From: RGIG8244 sp045639325
Lineage (GTDB): Bacteria > Verrucomicrobiota > Lentisphaeria > Victivallales > UBA1829
Assembly: GCA_045639325.1 (NCBI GenBank)
Contig: JAZUCU010000048.1
Span: forward strand, 130,939 to 194,938
Direction of reading: 5' to 3'
DNA length: 64,000 bases
This document shows positions 33,783 through 43,000 of this stretch, in pieces. Made by a program: the position numbers and the translations under genes. The notes under the pieces were generated by a model. It ran no database searches, had not been told where the DNA came from, and worked only from the letters and a program-made list of their open reading frames with translations. The first letter of the stretch is position 1; each line of letters starts with the position of its first letter.

Positions 33783-34814
33783 TCAGATATCCGTTACAAT
33801 TCCGCGCTCCGTGATGAATCCCGTAATCAGTTCACGGGGCGTGACATCAAATGCCGGATTGTACACCTTTGCACCGTCGCAATGGAAAATTTCATCTGCA
33901 TTACGCTGTTCGATGGGAATTTCCGCGCCGCTTGCAATGTTGCGGTCGATGGTGGAAAACGGCAGAGCCACGTAGAACGGGACGTTATGGTATTTTGCCG
34001 CAATTGCCAGCTGATAAGTCCCGATTTTGTTCGCCGTATCTCCATTGGCTGCCACGCGGTCGGCGCCGACAATGACGAGTCCGACTTTGCCTTCCCGCAT
34101 GACCTGGGACGCCATGGAATCACAGATGGTCGTCACATCCACACCGGAGACAGCAAGTTCCCATGCGGTGAGACGTGCGCCCTGGAGCAGCGGGCGGGTT
34201 TCATCGGAATAAACTTTGACCTTGATCCCGGCTTCCATAGCGGCATAAATGGGGGCTAATGCGGTACCGATTCCGGCAGTTGCGAGAGCTCCGGCATTGC
34301 AATGCGTCAAAACGCCCATACCGGGTTTAAGCAACGCAGCCCCGGCATTACCGATTGCGCGGCAAAGGGAAATATCTTCGGCTGTGATTTTGAGTGCTTC
34401 ATCCAGCAGCTGCTGATTCATTGCCTGCGGAGTTGCGTTGACATCCACGGCGGCGACACATCGTTTCAGTGCCCAGGAGAGATTGACCGCGGTCGGACGG
34501 GAGGAATCGAGATAGGCGGCGCAATCTTTGATTTTCTGCAAATGTTCTTCCGAGGTCGATGCGTTGAAACGTTGTGCACAGACGGCAAGGCCGATGGCGG
34601 CGGAACAGCCGATTGCCGGAGCTCCGCGCACACGCAATTGTTTGATGGCTTCATAAACGGCTTCCGGTGTTTCCAGTTTCAAACGTTTCTGCTCCCGGGG
34701 GAGAAGAGTCTGGTCGATAATATCAAGATATCCATTCCGTTCGGCGGAGATGCCGGGGGCGAGATGCTGTTTGCCTTCGGAATCGATATAGGACAATGTG
34801 ATGGGTATACTCAT
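33783..34814 (-). CDS. mtnA: S-methyl-5-thioribose-1-phosphate isomerase
   Basis: A 343-residue enzyme that converts methylthioribose-1-phosphate to methylthioribulose-1-phosphate in methionine salvage; relatives also act on 5-deoxyribose-1-phosphate. Family marks are RVRGAPAIG near residue 61, THCNAGALATAGIGTAL near 165 with the catalytic Cys, and GADRVAANGDTANKIGTYQ near 245 with the catalytic Asp. AAGGAG lies before the ATG. It is divergent from a purine nucleoside phosphorylase gene, with back-to-back promoters. The other methionine salvage genes are not in this window, so this may instead feed the radical-SAM by-product (5-deoxyribose) route. Confidence 0.93.
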   Translation of the reverse strand: MSIPITLSYIDSEGKQHLAPGISAERNGYLDIIDQTLLPREQKRLKLETPEAVYEAIKQLRVRGAPAIGCSAAIGLAVCAQRFNASTSEEHLQKIKDCAAYLDSSRPTAVNLSWALKRCVAAVDVNATPQAMNQQLLDEALKITAEDISLCRAIGNAGAALLKPGMGVLTHCNAGALATAGIGTALAPIYAAMEAGIKVKVYSDETRPLLQGARLTAWELAVSGVDVTTICDSMASQVMREGKVGLVIVGADRVAANGDTANKIGTYQLAIAAKYHNVPFYVALPFSTIDRNIASGAEIPIEQRNADEIFHCDGAKVYNPAFDVTPRELITGFITERGIVTDI

Positions 34815-34840
34815 TTTTCAGCTCCTTGGATTATGCTTAT

Positions 34841-34869
34841 AAAATACACCCTGACTTCTTTTTTTGCAA
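34841..34869 (-). promoter_or_regulatory. Promoter of mtnA
   Basis: On the minus strand, TTGCAA (34869-34864), 17-base spacer, TATTTT (34846-34841), 27 bases before the ATG. Confidence 0.45.
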
Positions 34870-34876
34870 GTCGTAC

Positions 34877-34905
34877 TTGAAAAAAAGGTTTTATTGTGTT
34901 ACATT
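34877..34905 (+). promoter_or_regulatory. Promoter of the purine nucleoside phosphorylase gene
   Basis: TTGAAA (34877-34882), 17-base spacer, TACATT (34900-34905), 28 bases before the ATG. Its -35 lies eight bases from the mtnA -35, so the two promoters are back to back. Confidence 0.45.
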
Positions 34906-34933
34906 ATGGAATGTATAACAGGAGTCATATTTT

Positions 34934-35749
34934 ATGGAAAAGAAATTGCAGATGGCTTTGACCAGTCTGAAAGAAAAGATTGCTGATTTTGTGCCGGAAA
35001 TTGCTGTTATTCCGGGATCCGGCTGGGATAAGTTTACAGACCTTATCCGGAATCCTCTCTGCGTGGCGTATTCCGATTTGCCTTTCTTTCCCGAAGCGAC
35101 TTATCACAAAGGTGTTTTTATCTTCGGTGAAATCGAAGGCGTCAAAGTCGTTTCTGCCGGGCGGCTCCATTATTACGAAGGGATTCCGATCGAAGAAACG
35201 GTTATGCCGGTGCGACTTCTGCGGATGCTGGGCGTGAAAAAACTGATTCTGACCAATGCATCCGGGGGCATCAATCCGGATTATAAACCGGGCAGTTTTA
35301 TGGTGATCGAAGATCATATCAAGTTCGGCGTGCCGTCACCTTTACGCGGGAAAAATCTTGATTCTCTGGGCGTCCGCTTTCCGGATATGAGCGAAGTTTA
35401 TTCCAAACGCTTTCAGACAGCCGTCTTCCGGGCTGCGGAAAGAGCCAACATTCCGTTGCATAAGGGAATCTATCTGCAAACTGCCGGACCTCAATTTGAA
35501 ACGCCGGCGGAAATCCGTATGATGGGCAGACTCGGCGCTGATGCGGTGGGAATGTCTACTGTCCCCGAAGCGATTGCAGCGGTTCATTGCGGCATGGAGA
35601 TTGCCGGAATTTCCTGCATTTCCAACATGGCGGCAGGAATATCCGAAGTGCCGTTGACGATTGACGATATTGTTGAGACATCGCAACGAGTCATTCCGTT
35701 GATGCAAAAACTTTTGCGTGAGACGGTTATTGAACTCGCTGCATTATGA
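34934..35749 (+). CDS. Purine nucleoside phosphorylase (trimeric PNP/MTAP family)
   Basis: A 271-residue phosphorylase that splits purine nucleosides with phosphate into base and ribose-1-phosphate. PGSGWDKF near residue 28 and GRLHYYEG near 78 bind phosphate and ribose; NASGGINPDYKPGSFMVIED, GPQFETPAEIRM near 188 and MSTVPEAIAA near 210 are core motifs. ISNMAAGIS near 236 has Asn at the base-contacting position, as in 6-oxopurine-specific PNP, whereas methylthioadenosine phosphorylases have Asp there. The name punA could apply. Divergence from mtnA suggests joint use in nucleoside or methylthioadenosine salvage. Confidence 0.9.
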   Translation: MEKKLQMALTSLKEKIADFVPEIAVIPGSGWDKFTDLIRNPLCVAYSDLPFFPEATYHKGVFIFGEIEGVKVVSAGRLHYYEGIPIEETVMPVRLLRMLGVKKLILTNASGGINPDYKPGSFMVIEDHIKFGVPSPLRGKNLDSLGVRFPDMSEVYSKRFQTAVFRAAERANIPLHKGIYLQTAGPQFETPAEIRMMGRLGADAVGMSTVPEAIAAVHCGMEIAGISCISNMAAGISEVPLTIDDIVETSQRVIPLMQKLLRETVIELAAL

Positions 35750-35779
35750 TAATTTTAAGATAAAAGGAATACAATTCTT

Positions 35780-38005
35780 ATGATGAGCAAGGAACGTAAA
35801 GAAAGCCGGACACTCCGGCATGAAGCAGATCTTGTTATCGTCGGCGGCGGTATGGCTGGTACTTCCGGTGCCGTGGCTGCGGCAAGATTGGGGTTGAAAA
35901 CCATTCTGATACAGAACCGTCCCTGTCTGGGCGGACCAGCCAGTACGGAATGTGACAGTGATTCCGATGCTCATTTGATCGTTGGCGGTTCCAACTGGAC
36001 GACCCGTGATGCGCGGGAGACGGGGCCGATTGAAGAATTCCGTATGACACAGGCTTGCCGTTGGCAGCAGGGGTGGCGCAACAGTTTCAGTCAGGTCTTG
36101 CGGGATTGCTGTCTTGCCGAACCGAATCTGACACTCTTTCTGAATACTGAAGTTTATGATGTGAAAATGGATGGCGCAAAGATCGTTGAGGTCATGGCGA
36201 AAACAATGAACAGCGGGTTGTACCGTCAAATCGCAGCTCCGGTATTTCTGGATTGTACCGGTGACGGCGAATTGGGATTCCTTGCCGGTGCGAATTTCCG
36301 TATGGGACGTGAGGCAAAATCAGAATTCGGTGAATCTCTTGCTCCGGAAAAAGCAGACTCCTGCACATTGGGATCCAGTCTTTATTTCCGTGCGGTCGAT
36401 ACCGGAAAACCGGTCAAATTCACACCGCCGCCCTATGCGGTGAAAACGACAGAAGATATGTATATCGGGCGTCCGCATACGCAAGTCGATCGCGGTTACT
36501 GGTGGCTGGAATGTGGCGGCGATATGGATACGATCAGCGATAATGAAGCGATTTATGATAAATTGCTCGGTATCCTTTACGGTATTTGGGATCATTTGAA
36601 AAACGATGGCGATCACGGTGCGGATAATTATGCCATTGAATGGGTATCCCCCATCCCCGCAAAACGGGAATCCCGCCGTTTGATGGGACCCTGTATTCTG
36701 ACGGAGAAAGATATTCTGGATAACCGGCATTTTGAAGATGCCGCAGCATATTCCGGCGGCAATGTGGATTTGCACCCCATCAAGGGCTTTTTCAGCGGAA
36801 ATACGCCCAGCGGTGATGAACACGGTTATCATTCCCCCGGCTTGTATCATATTCCGATCCGCTGTCTCTATTCGGAAAATGTGGAAAACCTTTTGATGGC
36901 TGGCAGAAATATCAGTGTATCCCACGTCGCCCTTTCTTCCACCCGTATGATGGGGACTTGTTCCATGTTGGGGCAGGCGACTGCGGGGATGGCATTCCTT
37001 TGCAAAAAATATGGAATTCGCCCCGGCGAATTGGGCGCATATTGTAAAGAATTGCAGCAGATCCTTTACCGGATCGACCACCGGATTCCCGGCGTACCGG
37101 TTGAGGATCCGGAAAATATCTGCCGGGATGCAACGGTGAACGTCACATCATCCCGCCGTTTGGAATTGTGGCAGCCCGGTTTTACGGAACCGATCGTTGG
37201 ACCCTATGATGAAAAAATGATATCTTCTGCCATTGCATTCCCCGCGGCAACGGATCGGCTGGAGTCCGTCGATTTCATTCTGCACAATACCGGCAGCAAT
37301 GCGGTGGATGTGACGGCGGAACTGGTTCAGGAAGTCGCGATGTTTGACTTTGAATCCGGAGCTGTTCTTGCCGCTGAAAAACAGACTTTGACTCCGGGTT
37401 TTTCCGGTACGGTTCATTTCAATTTGCCTGCCGATCTGACGAAAGGCGCACGGTATTACATCCGTCTGCGCGGACCGGAAGAAGTGACGGTTGCGTTGGA
37501 AGAAACGTATCTGCCCGGTGTCTGGAAATCCCGCGCCCGGATCTGCTGGCCGCCCCAGGGTGATAACAAAAACTTATGTGTGCGTTTTCAGCCGGAACAG
37601 TATTTATTTGAAGGGGAAAATATTCTGACAACAGACAATCGCGGTGGTGTAGCAAATTCCGTTTGGATCTCCGATCCGCTTCAAGGGTTGCCCCAGCAGG
37701 CGGAAATCACGTTCCCGGAACGGCGGCTTTGCGGATGTGTGGAGTTGATCTTTGATACCAACCTTGATCATATCAATATTTATGATTATCAGAAGGAATG
37801 TGTGAAAGAGTATCGTCTGGAAGGTCGTTGCGGAGAGGAATGGATTCCGCTCGCAGAAGAAAACGATAACTTCCTCCGGTTCCGGAAATACACATTCGAA
37901 CCCCGGGAGTTGGATGGTTTGCGTTTGATCGTTTCTGCAACGCGGGGTGATTCCTCTGCCCGCGTCTATCAAATCCGTGCTTATGCGGATGGAACGATCC
38001 GTTAA
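35780..38005 (+). CDS. FAD-dependent oxidoreductase with C-terminal beta-sandwich
   Basis: A 741-residue protein started at either of two adjacent ATGs (35780, 35783) with AAAGGA upstream. DLVIVGGGMAGTSGAVAAAR at residues 17-36 is the FAD-binding Rossmann motif, and DCTGDGELGFLAGA near 155 and MAGRNISVSH near 375 are later flavin contacts of the FAD-dependent oxidoreductase family common in PVC bacteria and gut anaerobes. Residues about 460-740 are beta-rich (two sandwich-like parts), perhaps galactose-binding-like. No signal peptide. It stands 30 bases after the phosphorylase gene and ends at two terminators. Likely substrates are sugars or polyols; none is proven. Confidence 0.8.
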   Translation: MMSKERKESRTLRHEADLVIVGGGMAGTSGAVAAARLGLKTILIQNRPCLGGPASTECDSDSDAHLIVGGSNWTTRDARETGPIEEFRMTQACRWQQGWRNSFSQVLRDCCLAEPNLTLFLNTEVYDVKMDGAKIVEVMAKTMNSGLYRQIAAPVFLDCTGDGELGFLAGANFRMGREAKSEFGESLAPEKADSCTLGSSLYFRAVDTGKPVKFTPPPYAVKTTEDMYIGRPHTQVDRGYWWLECGGDMDTISDNEAIYDKLLGILYGIWDHLKNDGDHGADNYAIEWVSPIPAKRESRRLMGPCILTEKDILDNRHFEDAAAYSGGNVDLHPIKGFFSGNTPSGDEHGYHSPGLYHIPIRCLYSENVENLLMAGRNISVSHVALSSTRMMGTCSMLGQATAGMAFLCKKYGIRPGELGAYCKELQQILYRIDHRIPGVPVEDPENICRDATVNVTSSRRLELWQPGFTEPIVGPYDEKMISSAIAFPAATDRLESVDFILHNTGSNAVDVTAELVQEVAMFDFESGAVLAAEKQTLTPGFSGTVHFNLPADLTKGARYYIRLRGPEEVTVALEETYLPGVWKSRARICWPPQGDNKNLCVRFQPEQYLFEGENILTTDNRGGVANSVWISDPLQGLPQQAEITFPERRLCGCVELIFDTNLDHINIYDYQKECVKEYRLEGRCGEEWIPLAEENDNFLRFRKYTFEPRELDGLRLIVSATRGDSSARVYQIRAYADGTIR

Positions 38006-38014
38006 AAAGTTTGA

Positions 38015-38043
38015 CTGCGTACTGAACGCAGACTGATTTTTTT
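38015..38043 (+). terminator. Intrinsic terminator after the FAD oxidoreductase
   Basis: CTGCGT-ACTGA-ACGCAG stem-loop followed within five bases by a run of T (38037-38043). Confidence 0.65.
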
Positions 38044-38054
38044 GTATGTAGTAA

Positions 38055-38095
38055 AATGGAGCTCCCCCTGCGAGTTGCGGGGGGAGCTTTCGTTT
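38055..38095. terminator. Strong bidirectional stem-loop terminator
   Basis: AGCTCCCCCTGC (38060-38071) and GCGGGGGGAGCT (38077-38088) form a 12-pair stem (one G-T pair) with loop GAGTT, followed by TTTCGTTTT; AAAAT lies on the left. It separates convergent genes and marks the border of the AT-richer block. Confidence 0.8.
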
Positions 38096-38959
38096 TCAAT
38101 CCATTTGTAATATCGAAAAATCTATCCAATGCTTCATTGATGAAACAGCCTGAAATTTACCAGGCATGAGATCCAATGAAAATTTATGAATGTGCCCGGC
38201 GAAGATTCCTAAAATATTAGGAGTTTCCATAACTGTCTTATGAAACTTTAATGTTGTTTCTGTATGTCCAGTAACACGCCATTTTTCACGGCGTTCTATT
38301 TCCCAATAAGGATCATTCTCTGCATTCCAGCTCGGATGTCCACAACCAAAAAATATTTCTCTGCCGGGAACATATAAGGGAATATGACAACCAATGAATG
38401 TTGGAACACCATCGGATAATTCCTGCTTAAGGAACTCTAACTGTTCCGGAAGAATTTCATAGGTTGAGTTATCAATCATAATGATTTTGATACCATGGAA
38501 GATCTCCGCATAAATAAGAGGATTTCTGCCGCCATATAACGGCTCCAACAGTTCTCTTGTCCATTTTTCACGAAGTTCCTGTTCCGAGCCGGGCATTCCT
38601 TCAAAATGCCAATCATGATTTCCAGAAGTATAGAGACAAGGGATTTTGGAGCGTTGAAATATTTCAGCAAATTTCTCAACACCGGCAATAGAAGGAAAAC
38701 TCAGAAAATCGCCAAGCATCAGAATAGCATCATACTTTTCGTTTCCTGCTTTTGCAATAGCCTCTTCCACCAGAGAAAACATGTGAGGACTGCATCGCTT
38801 CATTCGATCTGTATATTTCTGATAAGGTATTCCGCGATCATCATCAAATTTACAATGCGCATCTCCAAGAATCAGAAATTTTGCCTGTGGACCTCCGGGG
38901 AGGTAATATTTCAGTTTATCCGGTTCATCGTAACAGAGTAATGAATCAGAAAAGTTCAT
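38096..38959 (-). CDS. Metallophosphoesterase
   Basis: A 287-residue calcineurin-like phosphoesterase. The start at 38959 is chosen because AGGAG lies six bases before it; the ATG at 38977 has none. The metal motifs come in order: GDAHCKFDDD near residue 31, LMLGDFLSF near 79, TSGNHDWH near 110, GCHIPLY near 190 and AGHIHKF near 255. Such enzymes use two metal ions to hydrolyse phosphate esters, nucleotides or phospholipids. No signal peptide. It closes the operon DUF4838-pseudopilin-DUF4434-phosphoesterase. Removal of phosphate from a glycan product is one possibility. Confidence 0.88.
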   Translation of the reverse strand: MNFSDSLLCYDEPDKLKYYLPGGPQAKFLILGDAHCKFDDDRGIPYQKYTDRMKRCSPHMFSLVEEAIAKAGNEKYDAILMLGDFLSFPSIAGVEKFAEIFQRSKIPCLYTSGNHDWHFEGMPGSEQELREKWTRELLEPLYGGRNPLIYAEIFHGIKIIMIDNSTYEILPEQLEFLKQELSDGVPTFIGCHIPLYVPGREIFFGCGHPSWNAENDPYWEIERREKWRVTGHTETTLKFHKTVMETPNILGIFAGHIHKFSLDLMPGKFQAVSSMKHWIDFSILQMD

Positions 38960-38983
38960 AATATTCTCCTGTGACATATCACC

Positions 38984-40036
38984 TTATTGAAACAGTTTTG
39001 TCCTTAATGCATCAGCCCGTTCAGCCCCTTTTGCGAAAAAGGGATATTCAAAACAAATACATTTCTCAATATATGGAGCAATGTTTTTGTTCTGATTCAA
39101 AACACGTTCCGGCGGTGCTGCAATAAACGGGGCAGGACCGCCGAAACAACGCCGTTCAAAAAGTTCCATGTGAGCCCAAAGTGTAATTCCTTTGGAAGAT
39201 GTCATTTGCTTCCACAGTTTCCACATATTATCCTGTTCAGAAAGCAGACAGCCACTACATCCAATAGAATCTTGCGGAGCGAGAATGTCCAAAGGAACAC
39301 CATCAAGCATTACATCCCAGAAATCAAGGAAATCATCTTCAAAACCCGCGGGATATTTGCTTGCAGGAGACATCAGGATTCGTTTTTCAGGAGCAAGATC
39401 TTTCACTTTTGCAAAATATTCTTTGTAAAGCGTATTCATCCATTTTTCCCGTTCAGCAGAACGGTTTTGGCAACGATATGCTGTTTCAGGGGTAAAATAA
39501 AGGATCTCAAAACATTCCCGCCATTGAAGCAGCTCTTTCAAACAAGCGGTTTGACGTTCAATTTCATTTTTGATTGCTTCATCATTGAGCAAACTTGTCC
39601 AACCGACAACAGAACCATATCCACCAAGGGCAATTTTCATTCCGGTTTCGCAGGCGGCTTCCAACATCTGAGGAACTACATTCCATTGTTTATATGCAGA
39701 AAAATATTTCGAGGGGTAGTAAGTCTCCTTCAATTCATTCCACATGGATGCCTGAAGCACACCTGTATCGATCCCAGCGTTTTTCATTTCGTCAAACAAT
39801 GAGATCCATTGTTTTTTGTTCCAGTCGAGTGTTGCTCCGCCGACGTAGTCAGGTGCATGTGCTTGAAGGTAACTTCCTGTGATAGGGATAACCGGCTTCT
39901 CCGGGGCTCCATTAAGTTCTACATATTTGCGGTTTTCGCTCAACGCACGATCCAGTTTTTTCTGATCGCCGGGAATGATTGCATCGGAAGGTTCAAAGAT
40001 GTTGAAGCCGTTATATGATCCTACTTTCCAAGACAT
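38984..40036 (-). CDS. DUF4434-like TIM-barrel protein
   Basis: A 350-residue protein with no signal peptide. Its pattern fits DUF4434, a predicted glycosidase-like TIM barrel: PITGSYLQAHAPDY near residue 51, WISLFDEMKNAGIDTGVLQ near 77, then FEILYFTPETAYR near 172 and ILAPQDSIGCSGC near 255 followed by LWAHMELFER near 290. Glu residues in the last two regions could be catalytic. No activity is known for the family as far as I am aware. It lies 18 bases after the pseudopilin gene and just before the phosphoesterase in one operon. Confidence 0.7.
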   Translation of the reverse strand: MSWKVGSYNGFNIFEPSDAIIPGDQKKLDRALSENRKYVELNGAPEKPVIPITGSYLQAHAPDYVGGATLDWNKKQWISLFDEMKNAGIDTGVLQASMWNELKETYYPSKYFSAYKQWNVVPQMLEAACETGMKIALGGYGSVVGWTSLLNDEAIKNEIERQTACLKELLQWRECFEILYFTPETAYRCQNRSAEREKWMNTLYKEYFAKVKDLAPEKRILMSPASKYPAGFEDDFLDFWDVMLDGVPLDILAPQDSIGCSGCLLSEQDNMWKLWKQMTSSKGITLWAHMELFERRCFGGPAPFIAAPPERVLNQNKNIAPYIEKCICFEYPFFAKGAERADALRTKLFQ

Positions 40037-40054
40037 CGTCTTAACCTTTCCATG

Positions 40055-40699
40055 TTACTGTTCAGATGGTTTCAATATTTTGTAATTCATATCTAAGATT
40101 CTTACGCCGGAAACGTGTCCATCAATCCAAAGCATATTTGCCTTTTTGGAGTGGGTGGTAAAACCCGGATAGTCATTGCCTTCTGCAGGAGTCGGATGTC
40201 TGAATTCGTATTTTGTTTTTCCTGAATCATATACTCTGCTGTCTGTCAACAAGATGATTCCCGAAGCATTTTTGATTCGCGCTCTCTTCATCCCTGAAAG
40301 GTTTGCAACAGATCCTTCAGTGGCATCTCCTGAAACATAACGATTGATTGCATAGTTTGTAGCCTGATCATCCAGATAAACAGCTTTTTGGGATGGACAA
40401 AGAAGCAGAGGATATTTCTTGTAGAATTGGTAAGGAAATTTCGGGTCGATATATTTGCCTATCAGATGAAACCAATATTTATATCCGGATGAAGTGAAAT
40501 TATATGGCAGAAAATCGTCATTATCATCACTGTAATTCAGAAAATAAAAACCGAGTTGTTTCTGATTATTCATACAGGAAGAGGCTCTTGCCGTTTCTCT
40601 TGCTTTATTCAATGCGGGGAGTAACATTCCTGCGAGAATCGCTATTATTGCAATAACGACAAGAAGCTCAATCAATGTGAATTGTTTTTGCTTTTTCAT
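40055..40699 (-). CDS. Type II pseudopilin-like protein with H-X9-DG motif
   Basis: A 214-residue protein with AGGAGAAG before its ATG. The helix FTLIELLVVIAIIAILAG starts at residue 7, after Gln rather than Gly, and continues into MLLPALNKARETARASSC. Near the end, HSKKANMLWIDGHV has His and Asp-Gly exactly nine residues apart. It starts 16 bases after the secreted DUF4838 gene and is followed by the DUF4434 gene. It is the one case here in which the pseudopilin comes after rather than before the large exported enzyme. Confidence 0.85.
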   Translation of the reverse strand: MKKQKQFTLIELLVVIAIIAILAGMLLPALNKARETARASSCMNNQKQLGFYFLNYSDDNDDFLPYNFTSSGYKYWFHLIGKYIDPKFPYQFYKKYPLLLCPSQKAVYLDDQATNYAINRYVSGDATEGSVANLSGMKRARIKNASGIILLTDSRVYDSGKTKYEFRHPTPAEGNDYPGFTTHSKKANMLWIDGHVSGVRILDMNYKILKPSEQ

Positions 40700-40715
40700 T
40701 TTTTTCTTCTCCTGT

Positions 40716-42998
40716 TTATTTTGTTTCTATTAAAACAACGTGGTCAACGATAAGTTTTCCACCATCCGCTTTCTTTTGAGAGACCAGGAATGTATAGCCA
40801 CGTCCGGGTAGTGTTGTAAATTGACTGGAAGTATTCACCTTCCCAACATGGATATAGCTGTATTCCGGCTTAATTTGAGATGCATCAATAAATTTTTCAA
40901 AAATCACACGTCCTCTCCAGTGGCAAACATTCAGGATTTTTCCCTGAGAGGGCTTTGTGAGTTTAACCGCTATGTACAAATCATAATTTTTGTCAGCAGG
41001 AAGAAGGTAATGTTCTTCTCGGAATGTTACAGCCCACCCGCCTGTAGGAGGTATTTCGATTGCAACACCATTAAGAGCGTCTTTATCTTCGATGAGTTTT
41101 GCAAATTTATGCCCATGGTTTACATAAAAATCGACTTCCTCGATAACAATAAACTTCTTATCTTTGATAGATTTTATGAAATTATTTGTTCCACGTTCAA
41201 ATCCGATTCCTTTGCTGAAAAATTCCATTTTATCAAGCATGATTTCCCCGGCATTATTTTCTTTTTTCCAAGTTTCATGCAAAGAGAAAAACTGTCTTCT
41301 TTTGAAATATTCGATCCAACCACCCGAAAGTTTTTGTAATTCAGCTTTTGAAACAAGTTTCTTTTCAAGCATCCGCTCCCAACGCACGATTATCATATAC
41401 TCCATAACTTTTTGGAGTGTTTCGATGCGTTTTCTTATAACCTCAGAATCCGCCAACGCTTCAGCCCGGGAAATATATTTCAATGATTCGATAATGTCTT
41501 CATCCGAAATCCACACGGAATTGAGTGTGTAACATGGGAATGGAACATTGATTTTCTGATGAACCTTATCACGAAAAGCAAGGTATTCCATAATCACAGG
41601 AGCAGCTTTTCCATAGTAATCTTCAACAAATTCTTTTATAACATTGTCAACGTTCAAATTCGGATTCCAGAGAGCTTTTGCCCAAACATAAGTTCTGAGT
41701 GCCTGAAAATCCTCCGGATTACCTTTGTTAAGCCCATTCCCCTGGATTTGCAGCATGTGAACCTTGTTATCTCGAAGAAATTTAATATCTTCCGGAACAA
41801 CTCTCAAGTTTGGCATAGGACTGAAATAGGTCAAAAATGAGGCAGCATAATCCCAGATATCTATTTGATTTGTAATATTGCTCCACTCCAAAAGATCTTT
41901 TGCTATTTTTGCATTTGGTTCTCTGGTCGTATCGGATAACGGACGGGTAAGATCTCTACTTAAAGTACAATAAAAAATAGAAACATTCTTATGTGCTTTG
42001 ATGTTTTGGGGAGGTGTTTGTGTATAACGGTACGCAAAAGTCTGTACAATCAGTTCAGGGTAATCTTTTTCCAGATTTTCTGCAATATAGTTTGCAAAGT
42101 TAAGCATCGTTCCGGAGGGGCCTCCGAATTTCTTATCCATAGCGAGACAGTTTACACACTGACAATGATTGTCATTATCGTTTTGCGTAATGGAAATAAA
42201 TTTGGGGGCTTTATATTTCTTGAGTTCTGTTCTGACGTTTGCGAGAAAAACCTTCCGCATTTCCTGATTTGAAAGACAAAGCTGTCCAACCAACTGACCA
42301 CCAATACGTTTCCCTTCGCGCAGAGAGAAATATTCAGGATTACTTTTCAGGTATTTTGCTGCTGGAAGAAAGACTTTATCAAAAGTATGCCAGGAGCCGA
42401 TCAATTTAATGCTTCCACCCCATTCTTCTTCTGACTTAAAAACAGGATTATGTAATCTCATTCTTGCTCTATGAGCCGGGAGATATCTGCATTCATAAAT
42501 GCCAAGAACACGAACAGGAATCGGAGGCGCATAACGATAAGATTTCTCAGGGAGATTCAGTGTTTTTACAGAAGGAACTTTTATTTCTGTTGCAGTCCAA
42601 AAACGGATTCCAAGCCATTCCAAATATTCGTAAACAGCATAAAGTGTGCCACGCGGTGCTTCTCCCGTAAGAATCAAATTATTACCTGCCGGAACAATCA
42701 TAATTTCATCCGCTTTCCACCGTACTGTCTTGAGTTGTGGTAATAATTTTTCTGCTGCTTCTGATGTCCCGATCAGGATTTGATTTGTCCCTTTTGCAAC
42801 ATTCGTGATTGCTAATTTTACTCCGGTTGCCTTGAAAAGAAAAGACTGCAATTCTTTTGCCGCAGTTTTATCAGCGGCAATTGCATTTTTCGGTACATAA
42901 ATGCTCCAGTTGCTTTTTCCGTTCTCAATGATAGGCATTGCTGAACAGAAAAAACAGAAAAGCATCAGAAGCGAAAAGAGCAGTATTTTTGTTTTCAT
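40716..42998 (-). CDS. Secreted DUF4838 family protein, alpha-glucuronidase-like
   Basis: A 760-residue exported protein. The start at 42998 (AGGAAA before it) gives a Sec signal peptide, MKTKILLFSLLMLFCFFCSA; a 40-codon extension upstream has no such logic. Residues about 25-150 form the small N-terminal domain (AAKELQSFLFKATGVKL, GEAPRGTLYAVYEYLE), then DUF4838 with the cluster HCQCVNC near residue 278, matching the cluster in the cytoplasmic relative at 30587. The C-terminal 150 residues after KFIVIEEVDFYVNHG form a beta-sandwich, perhaps a carbohydrate-binding domain. Together the two relatives could act outside and inside the cell on related glycans. Confidence 0.8.
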   Translation of the reverse strand: MKTKILLFSLLMLFCFFCSAMPIIENGKSNWSIYVPKNAIAADKTAAKELQSFLFKATGVKLAITNVAKGTNQILIGTSEAAEKLLPQLKTVRWKADEIMIVPAGNNLILTGEAPRGTLYAVYEYLEWLGIRFWTATEIKVPSVKTLNLPEKSYRYAPPIPVRVLGIYECRYLPAHRARMRLHNPVFKSEEEWGGSIKLIGSWHTFDKVFLPAAKYLKSNPEYFSLREGKRIGGQLVGQLCLSNQEMRKVFLANVRTELKKYKAPKFISITQNDNDNHCQCVNCLAMDKKFGGPSGTMLNFANYIAENLEKDYPELIVQTFAYRYTQTPPQNIKAHKNVSIFYCTLSRDLTRPLSDTTREPNAKIAKDLLEWSNITNQIDIWDYAASFLTYFSPMPNLRVVPEDIKFLRDNKVHMLQIQGNGLNKGNPEDFQALRTYVWAKALWNPNLNVDNVIKEFVEDYYGKAAPVIMEYLAFRDKVHQKINVPFPCYTLNSVWISDEDIIESLKYISRAEALADSEVIRKRIETLQKVMEYMIIVRWERMLEKKLVSKAELQKLSGGWIEYFKRRQFFSLHETWKKENNAGEIMLDKMEFFSKGIGFERGTNNFIKSIKDKKFIVIEEVDFYVNHGHKFAKLIEDKDALNGVAIEIPPTGGWAVTFREEHYLLPADKNYDLYIAVKLTKPSQGKILNVCHWRGRVIFEKFIDASQIKPEYSYIHVGKVNTSSQFTTLPGRGYTFLVSQKKADGGKLIVDHVVLIETK

Positions 42999-43000
42999 GA

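Noticed and set aside
34815..34933. SAM or purine riboswitch between mtnA and the phosphorylase gene
   Set aside because: The gap is about 120 bases and filled by two promoters; there is no room for, or sign of, a conserved aptamer.
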